Below are positions 1-5,416 of a DNA stretch of 5,496 nt, piece after piece. Both the position numbers and the translations under genes were made by a program. Origin of the DNA: an uncultured Collinsella sp. (GTDB taxonomy: Bacteria > Actinomycetota > Coriobacteriia > Coriobacteriales > Coriobacteriaceae); assembly GCA_902493835.1 (NCBI GenBank), contig CABURG010000115.1:1-5496 (forward strand), given 5' to 3'. How positions within the stretch are numbered: the stretch's first letter is position 1; every line of letters begins with the position of its first letter. The notes beneath the pieces were generated by a model. That model saw only the letters and a program-made list of their open reading frames with translations. It was not told the DNA's origin and searched no databases.

Positions 1-25
1 AAAGGTTACGTTATCTTACCTCAAC

Positions 26-55
26 AAAAACGCCGCCCGGTTTCCCAGGCGGCGT
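26..55 (-). terminator. Rho-independent terminator of the winged-helix regulator gene
   Basis: Stem arms at 30-40 and 45-55 pair over 11 positions around a 4-base loop. The single non-Watson-Crick position becomes a G-U pair in RNA made from the minus strand. In that direction the stem is followed by five T (the A-run at 26-30). It starts about 25 bases after the stop codon of the upstream minus-strand gene, as expected for its terminator. Confidence 0.9.
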
Positions 56-79
56 CGCTATGGCAAGGGTTACATGCTG

Positions 80-418
80 CTATCGATCAGCAACCTCGTC
101 CTCAAGCATTTCTTGAACGAGCATGCCAGTACGGACGCCCTCAAGATACCACTCGCCACGTTCGGTGAGGCAAATGCCATTTGCAAGCTGACCGCCGTCG
201 TCGCTATAACGCGAGACGACATCAATCATGCCTTCGGAATCCAAGCGATCGATTGCGGCGCGGGCACGATACGGCGAAACCCCCACGCGCTCGGCAAGCG
301 TTTTGCGCGAGAAACCATACGGCCCGCCATTGTCTTCGGTTTGCTGGTCGATCTCCATCAACACCAGCACCTCGACACGCTTCATATCGTTAACACTCGC
401 ACGACCCTTGCCCGCCAT
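80..418 (-). CDS. Small winged-helix DNA-binding protein, probable transcriptional regulator
   Basis: A 112-residue cytoplasmic protein with no membrane segment. Residues 14-25 form a first helix (VEVLVLMEI). Residues 37-45 (SRKTLAERV) and 48-61 (SPYRARAAIDRLDS) look like helix-turn-helix helices, with the second as recognition helix. Residues 64-86 form a beta-hairpin wing ending in LTERG, and a helix 88-108 could serve dimerisation. This is the general layout of MarR/PadR/ArsR-like winged-helix regulators, but I cannot name a family, ligand or target. The ATG at 418 is chosen because GAGGAGG lies 5 bases upstream; a GTG at 472 would add 18 residues but lacks such a site. The gene stands alone, with terminators on both sides, so its targets cannot be read from context; autoregulation is possible. 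No sensor domain or metal-binding cysteine cluster is visible. Confidence 0.8.
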   Translation of the reverse strand: MAGKGRASVNDMKRVEVLVLMEIDQQTEDNGGPYGFSRKTLAERVGVSPYRARAAIDRLDSEGMIDVVSRYSDDGGQLANGICLTERGEWYLEGVRTGMLVQEMLEDEVADR

Positions 419-423
419 AGCAG

Positions 424-430
424 CCTCCTC
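424..430 (-). promoter_or_regulatory. Shine-Dalgarno site deciding the regulator start
   Basis: The minus strand reads GAGGAGG, 5 bases before the ATG at 418. It is a near-perfect match to the anti-Shine-Dalgarno sequence and favours this start over the GTG at 472. Confidence 0.8.
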
Positions 431-535
431 AAACCGAGCACGAGCATCTAACGCGCCGTGCGCGACCGACACACCTCACGATGGCAGGTAATATCCATCA
501 TGCGGCATCCCGCTAAGGATGAAACAGTTACGGTT

Positions 536-543
536 ATTGTATA
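536..543 (-). promoter_or_regulatory. Possible -10 box for the winged-helix regulator gene
   Basis: The minus strand reads TATACAAT, containing TACAAT, close to the TATAAT consensus, about 118 bases before the ATG at 418. No good -35 hexamer sits 16-18 bases upstream. It is flanked by two copies of TTACCTGCC (562-570 and 483-491), which could be operator sites. The call rests on the -10 match alone. Confidence 0.3.
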
Positions 544-607
544 CCGCTCAAATTGTTTCTAGGCAGGTAAACAGCTATTTTTCGCCGAAATAGACGCTTT
601 ATTGATC

Positions 608-640
608 AAAAAGCCGTACCGGGCGCTAACCCGATACGGC
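608..640 (-). terminator. Rho-independent terminator of the DUF1846 gene
   Basis: Arms at 613-623 and 630-640 form an 11-bp stem with a 6-base loop. The one imperfect position is a G-U pair in minus-strand RNA. Five T follow in that direction (A-run at 608-612). It lies about 35 bases after the DUF1846 stop codon. Four A on the other side could give weak activity in the plus direction. Confidence 0.9.
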
Positions 641-674
641 CAAAATGCAATGCAATTACCGCGGTGCTTCAAAC

Positions 675-2156
675 TTAGCGATGGAAGAAACCGCGGCGCT
701 CAAACTTGGGCTCGCAGCACACGTTGATGCCCAACTTGCGCAGTACCGTCTCGTCCGTCGGCGAGATAATCACGCTAAAGAAGGCATCGCAACCGCGCAG
801 CTGCTCCAGGCCCGAAAGGACGCGAGCGGCCGTCTCACTCGTGGCCGAGGTGATCGACAGCGCCATAAGCGTCTCGTCGGTGTGGAGGCGCGGGTTTTTG
901 CTGCCCAGGAAATGCGTCTTGAGCTTGCTGATAGGCTCGATCGCCTCATCGCTAATGACCTCGAGCTCAAGGTCGACGCCCGAGACATGCTTGAGGGCGT
1001 TCATGATCAGCGAGCTCGCGGCACCCAAGCGCGTCGAAGTCTTACCGGTCACCACGGAGCCATCGGGCATGACCATGGCACCCACGGGACCACCCGTCAG
1101 CTGCTCCCTGGTGAGGGCCGCCGAGCGCGCCGGTGAGTAGTTCTTATCGATGCCGGCTTTCTTCATAATAATCTTGAGACGGTCGACTTGCTCATCGCCC
1201 ACGCCGGTACGGCGCACATTTTCGACCGCGGTAAAGTAGCGGCGAACGATCTCCATCTTGGAAGCGTCGCGGCAGGCATCGTCATCGGTGATGGCAAAGC
1301 CGACCATATTGACGCCCATGTCCGTAGGGCTCTGGTAGGGGCTCTTGCCCAGGATCTTTTCCATCAGGGCACGGACTACCGGGAAGGCCTCGACGTCGCG
1401 GTTGTAGTTGACCGTGGTCTTGTTGTAGGCCTCCAGGTGGAAGGAGTCGATGATGTTGGCGTCATCGAGGTCTGCCGTGGCAGCCTCGTAGGCAATATTG
1501 ACCGGATGCGTAAGGGGCAGATTCCAAACCGGGAAGGTCTCGAATTTGGCATAGCCGGCGGCCGTGCCATGCTTGTGCTCGTGATAGAGCTGCGAGAGGC
1601 AGGTGGCAAGCTTGCCCGAGCCAGGACCGGGGGCAGTGACCACAACGAGCGGTCGGGTGGTCTCGACAAATTCATTCTTGCCGTAGCCATCGTCGGACAC
1701 GATCAGATCGACATCGTGCGGATACCCCTCGATGGGATAGTGTAGCTTGGCGGGAATACCGAGCGCGTTCAGGCGGTTGCGGAACACATCGGCAGCAGGC
1801 TGGCCGGCGTACTGGGTGATGACCACAGCCGCGACAGCAAAGCCGTTGCCGCGGAACAGGTCAACCAGGCGCAGCACATCCTCGTCATAGGTAATGCCGA
1901 GGTCACCACGAGCCTTGTTTTTCTCGATGTGGTTCGCGTTGATCGCGATGATAACCTCGACATCGTCGGCGATGCTCTTGAGCATGCGGAACTTGCTGTC
2001 CGGTTCAAAACCCGGCAGCACGCGGCTCGCATGATAGTCATCGAACAGCTTGCCGCCAAACTCCAAATACAGCTTACCGCCAAACTGCGAGATGCGCTCC
2101 TTAATATGAGCAGCCTGCAGCTCGATATACTTCGCGTTGTCGAAACCCTGGCGCAT
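675..2156 (-). CDS. DUF1846 / UPF0371 family protein, function unknown
   Basis: A full-length 493-residue cytoplasmic protein that I recognise as DUF1846 (UPF0371) from its N-terminus: GFDNAKYIELQ, then KERISQFGGKLYLEFGGKL and FDDYHASRVLPGFEPD at residues 19-54. A glycine-rich loop, GPGSGK at 177-182, follows a hydrophobic strand (VVVTAP) and resembles a nucleotide-binding loop, though it does not fit the Walker A spacing GxxxxGK. The C-terminal part (about 345-493) carries GGPVGAMVMPDGSVVTGKTS (355-374) and LGSKNPRLHTDETLMAL (417-433). Family length is about 490-505, so it looks intact. The biochemical role is not established as far as I know, and I infer none. The ATG at 2156 is preferred: GGGAG lies 6 bases upstream and family members begin just before GFDN; an upstream TTG at 2180 would add 8 residues. 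It appears monocistronic, with its own -10 box and terminator, and has no evident tie to the arc genes. Confidence 0.9.
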   Translation of the reverse strand: MRQGFDNAKYIELQAAHIKERISQFGGKLYLEFGGKLFDDYHASRVLPGFEPDSKFRMLKSIADDVEVIIAINANHIEKNKARGDLGITYDEDVLRLVDLFRGNGFAVAAVVITQYAGQPAADVFRNRLNALGIPAKLHYPIEGYPHDVDLIVSDDGYGKNEFVETTRPLVVVTAPGPGSGKLATCLSQLYHEHKHGTAAGYAKFETFPVWNLPLTHPVNIAYEAATADLDDANIIDSFHLEAYNKTTVNYNRDVEAFPVVRALMEKILGKSPYQSPTDMGVNMVGFAITDDDACRDASKMEIVRRYFTAVENVRRTGVGDEQVDRLKIIMKKAGIDKNYSPARSAALTREQLTGGPVGAMVMPDGSVVTGKTSTRLGAASSLIMNALKHVSGVDLELEVISDEAIEPISKLKTHFLGSKNPRLHTDETLMALSITSATSETAARVLSGLEQLRGCDAFFSVIISPTDETVLRKLGINVCCEPKFERRGFFHR

Positions 2157-2162
2157 ATATGG

Positions 2163-2167
2163 CTCCC
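2163..2167 (-). promoter_or_regulatory. Ribosome binding site deciding the DUF1846 start
   Basis: The minus strand reads GGGAG, 6 bases before the ATG at 2156. It falls inside the reading frame extension from the alternative TTG at 2180, which argues for the shorter start. Confidence 0.6.
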
Positions 2168-2195
2168 GTCCCGTTTCCAATTAATGTTCTAGGCG

Positions 2196-2201
2196 ATTAT
2201 A
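2196..2201 (-). promoter_or_regulatory. -10 box of the DUF1846 gene
   Basis: The minus strand reads TATAAT, a perfect -10 consensus, 39 bases before the ATG at 2156, which predicts a leader of roughly 30 bases. The region where the -35 should lie is G-rich (hexamer about GTATCG at 17-base spacing) and matches the consensus poorly, so the promoter may need an activator. Confidence 0.5.
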
Positions 2202-2263
2202 ACGGAGCCCGCCCTCCCCGATACCCAGACCATCAACAGGCACCAACCAAACACGCCATCGAT

Positions 2264-2332
2264 AAGTTGCGGTGAAATAGTTCCCGTTTAACCCCTCAAG
2301 ACGGCCAAACAGGAACTATTCCACCGCAACTT
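2264..2332. repeat. Long hairpin element with 26-nt inverted arms
   Basis: Arms at 2264-2289 and 2307-2332 are inverted copies over 26 positions with only two differences, around a 17-base loop. The left arm begins AAGTTGCGGTG and the right arm ends CACCGCAACTT. Both differences become G-U pairs in minus-strand RNA but A-C mismatches in plus-strand RNA. The element lies between the terminator at 2438-2479 and the DUF1846 promoter, so it is not part of either neighbour's obvious signals. Five T at 2337-2341 lie 4 bases beyond the right arm on the plus strand. A dispersed palindromic element is likely but cannot be shown from one copy. Confidence 0.8.
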
Positions 2333-2406
2333 CCCCTTTTTGGCGCAAACTAACCTGACCCCTTTGCATCAATAATGGCAGCGCCGCAGGTTGAGCATAA
2401 GTCAGC

Positions 2407-2510
2407 GAGCGACGTCCAGGACGTACAAGTTGGCATGAAAAAGGCAAGGCATAGACCTTTTGGTCATGCCTTGCCTTTTGAATGACAAATTGTCGTCCTG
2501 GGCGGCGCGC
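2407..2510. repeat. 104-nt imperfect palindrome enclosing a terminator
   Basis: Outside the core hairpin at 2439-2479 the flanks continue to pair. Bases 2413-2423 pair with 2494-2504, including CCAGGACG (2416-2423) against CGTCCTGG (2494-2501). Bases 2425-2428 pair with 2490-2493, CAT (2434-2436) with ATG (2482-2484), and the pairing frays out to about 2407 and 2510. The whole is one long interrupted stem, much longer than a terminator needs, and resembles a REP- or MITE-like palindromic unit. No transposase or target duplication is visible. Confidence 0.6.
2438..2479 (-). terminator. Strong, probably bidirectional terminator after the carrier gene
   Basis: Arms at 2439-2452 and 2466-2479 form a perfect 14-bp stem (AAAAGGCAAGGCAT), extended past one bulged base by a 4-bp GACC/GGTC stem with a TTTT loop. 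Minus-strand RNA ends in five U; plus-strand RNA ends in four. It is the first U-tailed hairpin downstream of the carrier gene, giving that transcript a 3' untranslated region of about 250 bases. Confidence 0.85.
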
Positions 2511-2521
2511 AGCGTCGACTG

Positions 2522-2660
2522 GTTGCGCGGTTCGTAGAACCGCGCAACATGAGAGCGCCCCCTCCCGCGCACGGAACGGGAGGGGGCTAAAGGTAGGAGT
2601 CTACCGGTGGGTTGACCCCACCGGACAGACGATGACCAGGTGATCCTTTACAGGATCGTC
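2522..2660. other. Cluster of four consecutive stem-loops in the 3' region of the carrier transcript
   Basis: Hairpin 1: a perfect 12-bp stem, 2522-2533 with 2537-2548, and a 3-base loop. Hairpin 2: a perfect 11-bp GC stem, 2557-2567 with 2577-2587, and a 9-base loop. Hairpin 3: an 8-bp stem, 2604-2611 with 2617-2624, and a 5-base loop. Hairpin 4: GACGAT (2628-2633) pairs with ATCGTC (2655-2660), with an alternative 6-bp stem 2642-2647/2652-2657. None has a T-run on either strand, so they are not ordinary terminators. They lie between the carrier stop codon and its terminator. I see no credible coding sequence here. Confidence 0.65.
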
Positions 2661-2667
2661 AAGGTTT

Positions 2668-2689
2668 CCGTGGGGTACCCGTGGGGTAC
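2668..2689. repeat. Two perfect tandem copies of an 11-bp unit
   Basis: CCGTGGGGTAC occurs at 2668-2678 and again at 2679-2689 with no spacer. It ends exactly next to the stop codon of the carrier gene (2690-2692), so on the minus strand it is the first sequence after translation ends. The junction creates a GGTACC palindrome. No role can be assigned. Confidence 0.9.
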
Positions 2690-4168
2690 TTAGATCAACA
2701 CGCAGGCGACGGTCAGGATGATGGCGCAGACGACGGAGAGCGCGACGATGAGCTTAAGGGCAAACTTGAGCCAGGTCGTCCACTCGATCTTGGCCAGGGC
2801 GAGGCCGCCCATGATGGCGCCGGAGGTCGGGGTGAACAGGTTCACGACACCGATGGCGGCGGAGAAGATCATGACCATGACCTCAGGCGAGAAGCCGAGC
2901 TTAACAGCCAGCGGTCCCATGATGGGCATGGAGACGGTAGCCATACCAGAGGTCGAGGGGATCAGGAAGGACAGGCCGAAGTAGACCAGGAAGCTCATGG
3001 GAGCGAAGATCACGCCGGACAGGCCAGCCAGAGCATTGGCGGCAGCGTCGAGGACGTAGACGTCGAGGCCGGTGTTAGCCATGAGGACGGAGATACCACG
3101 GGCGAGGGCGATGACGAGAACAACGGACATCATGTCGGCAGCACCGGTGATGAAGGTGTTGACGATCTGCTTCTCGGACAGGCCACCGATGATACCGATC
3201 AGGATAGCCATGAGGAAGAACCAGGTGGAAGCCTCGTCGAAGTACCACTGACCAATGGGCAGGCCAGTGATCAGGGCAGACCAGCCCTGGACGACGGTGT
3301 TACCGTCGGCATCGTAGACAGCGCCAGCGTCAAAGAAGTTGGCGACGCCCTCGTTGAGGTCTGCCAGCGGGATGAAGCCGACGATCATGACGACGAAGGT
3401 GAAGGCGAAGGCGATCAGAACACCCTTCTGACGACCGGTGAGCTTGACCTCCTTGTGAACCTCGGAAGCAGCCTTGCCGTGAGCCTCTTCGGCGTCCTTG
3501 AGCTCCTGCATCGACAGGATGGTGGAACCCTTATCAGCCTTGACCTTCTTGGCATAGTTCATCACGAAGACGATGGACATGGCAGTAGTGACAATCCACA
3601 GGACGGCACCGAGGCCGATGATGATGGACTGATTCACGGCAATGTCAACGCCGGTCAGAGCGTCGACGGCAGCGCCGACGGCGAACGGGTTAACCGTGGA
3701 GCCGAGGCAGCCGCAGCCAGCGCCGAGCAGGACGGTAGCGGCGCCGACCATAGGGTCGAAGCCAGCGGCCATCATGGTAGCAGCGAGCAGGGCGTAGAAG
3801 GGAACGGTCTCCTCGCACATACCATAGGTGGTACCACCGAGGGAGAAGATGAGCATCAGCACGGGAATGAGCATAATCTCGTTGCCCTTAAGCTTCTGCA
3901 CCAGAACGGCGATGCCGTTGTCCAGGGCGCCGGTCTCGGTCATCATGCCGAGGAAGCCGCCCAGGATCATAACGAAGAGGCAGACGGGCAGAGCGTCAGC
4001 GAAGCCCAGGATCGGGGCGGTGCAGAAATCGCTCAGACGGGCGGCAGTAACCGCGCCGCCGGACGTGCCGGAGACGATAACGGTAATCACTGCGACAATT
4101 GCCAGCAGAGCAAGAAGAATGGTGAACGATGAAGGCATACCGCGCTTTTTCTTAGCGGTCTCAGTCAT
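2690..4168 (-). CDS. YfcC/DcuC-family membrane carrier, probable arginine/ornithine antiporter (ArcD-type)
   Basis: A 492-residue inner-membrane carrier with about 11-13 hydrophobic segments, starting at residues 15-33 after a Lys-rich N-terminus (AKKKRG). Signature stretches are EETVPFYAL (119-127), GCGCLGSTVNPFA (151-163), FLIPSTSGMATVSMPIMGP (401-419) and NLFTPTSGAIMGG (443-455); paired re-entrant loops with TVNP and PSTSG/PTSG motifs are typical of the YfcC/DcuC (C4-dicarboxylate carrier-like) family. A charged cytoplasmic linker lies at about 205-248. Members of this family linked to arc genes serve as arginine/ornithine exchangers; the position after arcA-arcB supports that here, but substrate is inferred and other amino or organic acids are possible. 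The ATG at 4168 is chosen for a G-rich ribosome site 9 bases upstream; ATGs at 4195 and 4177 have none at proper spacing. The gene lacks TTA, CTA and TCA codons almost entirely, a sign of strong codon bias and high expression. Confidence 0.85.
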   Translation of the reverse strand: MTETAKKKRGMPSSFTILLALLAIVAVITVIVSGTSGGAVTAARLSDFCTAPILGFADALPVCLFVMILGGFLGMMTETGALDNGIAVLVQKLKGNEIMLIPVLMLIFSLGGTTYGMCEETVPFYALLAATMMAAGFDPMVGAATVLLGAGCGCLGSTVNPFAVGAAVDALTGVDIAVNQSIIIGLGAVLWIVTTAMSIVFVMNYAKKVKADKGSTILSMQELKDAEEAHGKAASEVHKEVKLTGRQKGVLIAFAFTFVVMIVGFIPLADLNEGVANFFDAGAVYDADGNTVVQGWSALITGLPIGQWYFDEASTWFFLMAILIGIIGGLSEKQIVNTFITGAADMMSVVLVIALARGISVLMANTGLDVYVLDAAANALAGLSGVIFAPMSFLVYFGLSFLIPSTSGMATVSMPIMGPLAVKLGFSPEVMVMIFSAAIGVVNLFTPTSGAIMGGLALAKIEWTTWLKFALKLIVALSVVCAIILTVACVLI

Positions 4169-4177
4169 AGTTCTCAT

Positions 4178-4185
4178 CCCCCCTT
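4178..4185 (-). promoter_or_regulatory. G-rich ribosome binding site of the carrier gene
   Basis: The minus strand reads AAGGGGGG, ending 9 bases before the ATG at 4168 and directly abutting the ATG at 4177. The spacing selects 4168 as the start. Six G in a row is an unusual form of the Shine-Dalgarno sequence. Confidence 0.6.
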
Positions 4186-4201
4186 CATAAATCATTTACT
4201 G

Positions 4202-4252
4202 ATCTCGCCCGAAGCGGCTCTTCCGTGCCGTGCCTGCCGCTTGACGCGAGAT
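4202..4252. promoter_or_regulatory. Interrupted palindrome in the leader of the carrier gene
   Basis: ATCTCGC (4202-4208) and AAGCGGC (4212-4218) are mirrored as GCCGCTT (4236-4242) and GCGAGAT (4246-4252): two 7-bp stems separated by a symmetric 3-base internal loop, with a 17-base apical loop. On the minus strand it ends 16 bases before the ribosome site. It could act as an RNA leader hairpin or as an operator for a dimeric regulator. Just upstream the minus strand reads TGGTAATAAT (4249-4258), a weak extended -10 candidate without a clear -35; if used, the start point would lie within the palindrome. Confidence 0.5.
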
Positions 4253-4263
4253 TATTACCAGAT

Positions 4264-4300
4264 AAAACCGCTCGGGGTGTGCAGCAATACACCCCGAGCG
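4264..4300 (-). terminator. Terminator-like hairpin after arcB
   Basis: Arms at 4269-4280 and 4289-4300 form a perfect 12-bp GC-rich stem with an 8-base loop. In the minus direction it is followed, after one C-complement base, by four T (A-run 4264-4267). It lies 15 bases after the arcB stop codon. The short T-run may allow partial read-through into the carrier gene, which would set a lower transporter level than arcB. Confidence 0.8.
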
Positions 4301-4315
4301 AGATGCTAGATGCTC

Positions 4316-5311
4316 TTACTTGAGCGTGGCGTACATGACAGCCTTGATGGTGTGCATGCGGTTCTCGGCCTCGTCGAAGACCTTGGAAGCGGGGCTCTCG
4401 AAGACCTCGTCGGTGACCTCCTGCTCGGTGATGCCGAACTGCTCGCACTTCTCGGCGCCAATGGTGGTGTTGGTGTCGTGGAAGCTGGGCAGGCAGTGCA
4501 GGAAGATGGCACCCGGGTTGGCCATAGCCATGACCTCGGAGGTGACACGATACGGGGTGAGCTGAGCGATGCGCTCAGCCCAGACCTCGTCAGGCTCGCC
4601 CATGGAGACCCACACGTCGGTGTAGATAACGTCGGCACCGGTGACACCGTCCTTGACGTCGGTGGTCAGCTTGATGGTGCAGCCGTTGGCCTCGGCGATG
4701 GGCTTGCAGGCCTCGATGACGTCGTCAGCGGGCATGCACTCCTCGGGGCCGCAGGCCACGAAGTTCATGCCGAGCTTGGAGCAGACGACCATGAGGGAGC
4801 GAGCGACGTTGTTCTTGCAGTCGCCCATGAAGACGAGGGTCTTGCCCTTGATGTCGTAATTGAAGTTCTCCTGGACGGTCAGGATGTCGGCGAGCATCTG
4901 AGTGGGATGCCACTCAGTGGTCAGGCCATTCCATACGGGCACGCCAGACTTAGCAGCGAGCTCCTCGACGTCGTCCTGGGCAAAGCCACGGAACTCGATG
5001 CCGTCATACATGCGGCCGAGAACGCGGGCGGTGTCCTCGATGGACTCCTTCTTGCCCATCTGGGACGAACCGGGATCGAGGTAGGTGACGCCCATGCCAA
5101 GATCCATGCCGCCGACCTCGAAGGCGCAGCGGGTACGAGTGGAGGTCTTCTGGAAGAGCAGAACGATGTTCTTGCCCTCGAGATAACGGTGCGGAACGCC
5201 AGCGCGCTTCATGTCCTTGAAGTTCTTGGAGAGCTTGAGCAGGTACTCGATCTCCTCGGTGGTGAGGTCGAGGAGCTTGAGGAAGCTACGGCCGGAGAGG
5301 TTAACACCCAT
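4316..5311 (-). CDS. arcB: Ornithine carbamoyltransferase, catabolic
   Basis: A 331-residue cytoplasmic enzyme of usual family length, catalysing phosphorolysis of citrulline to ornithine and carbamoyl phosphate in the arginine deiminase pathway (the reverse is the biosynthetic reaction). The carbamoyl-phosphate-binding motif STRTR is at 57-61, with upstream FQK. HPTQ is at 135-138. The ornithine domain carries the DVWVSMGE loop (232-239, SMG motif) and HCLP is at 272-275 with the catalytic Cys 273. All key residues are present. The catabolic role is inferred from its place right after arcA and before a YfcC-type carrier; sequence alone does not separate catabolic from anabolic forms. The start at 5311 is supported by GAAAGGA 8 bases upstream and by a typical N-terminus (NLSGRSFLKLLDLT). 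The gap to arcA is 97 bases and holds stem-loops. Codon use is strongly biased to C/G-ending codons, consistent with high expression. Confidence 0.95.
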   Translation of the reverse strand: MGVNLSGRSFLKLLDLTTEEIEYLLKLSKNFKDMKRAGVPHRYLEGKNIVLLFQKTSTRTRCAFEVGGMDLGMGVTYLDPGSSQMGKKESIEDTARVLGRMYDGIEFRGFAQDDVEELAAKSGVPVWNGLTTEWHPTQMLADILTVQENFNYDIKGKTLVFMGDCKNNVARSLMVVCSKLGMNFVACGPEECMPADDVIEACKPIAEANGCTIKLTTDVKDGVTGADVIYTDVWVSMGEPDEVWAERIAQLTPYRVTSEVMAMANPGAIFLHCLPSFHDTNTTIGAEKCEQFGITEQEVTDEVFESPASKVFDEAENRMHTIKAVMYATLK

Positions 5312-5319
5312 GGTTCGAT

Positions 5320-5326
5320 TCCTTTC
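5320..5326 (-). promoter_or_regulatory. Ribosome binding site of arcB
   Basis: The minus strand reads GAAAGGA, 8 bases before the ATG at 5311. It confirms independent translation initiation of arcB rather than coupling to arcA. Confidence 0.65.
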
Positions 5327-5356
5327 GAAGAAATGAATTACGTAAGTATTAGTGTT

Positions 5357-5404
5357 GCCCGTTTAACGGGCGAAGCCGGTGCGGTTGTAGGGGGACCGCA
5401 CCGG
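5357..5404. other. Two stem-loops between arcA and arcB
   Basis: CCGGTGCGGT (5376-5385) and ACCGCACCGG (5395-5404) form a perfect 10-bp stem with a 9-base loop. GCCCGT (5357-5362) and ACGGGC (5366-5371) form a 6-bp stem with a 3-base loop. Neither is followed by a T-run on the minus strand, so full termination is unlikely. A role in mRNA stability, processing or attenuation between the two genes is inference. Confidence 0.7.
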
Positions 5405-5416
5405 AAACGGAAAGAC

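Noticed and set aside
419..472. N-terminal extension of the winged-helix gene from a GTG at 472
   Set aside because: No Shine-Dalgarno site precedes the GTG, whereas GAGGAGG sits at proper spacing before the ATG at 418.
645..1136. Plus-strand open frame opposite the DUF1846 gene
   Set aside because: It overlaps a confidently recognised full-length protein, has no family resemblance and no convincing ribosome site.
2549..2590. A 13-codon plus-strand ORF (MRAPPPAHGTGGG) spanning hairpin 2
   Set aside because: There is no ribosome site, and the Pro-rich then Gly-rich composition follows simply from reading through a GC-rich inverted repeat.
2157..2689. CRISPR array or tRNA in the structured gap
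   Set aside because: The hairpins differ in sequence and spacing, with no regularly spaced repeats, and no cloverleaf or conserved T-loop sequence is visible.
2681..4132. A 483-codon open frame on the plus strand opposite the carrier gene
   Set aside because: It is in codon register with the carrier gene, and stays open because that gene avoids TTA, CTA and TCA codons. The translation is a low-complexity Asp/Gly/His/Glu-rich chain with no recognisable domain, while the minus-strand frame is a clear membrane carrier.
4301..4314. AGATGCT in two tandem copies after arcB
   Set aside because: Only 7 bp; it is too short to distinguish from chance and no function is suggested.
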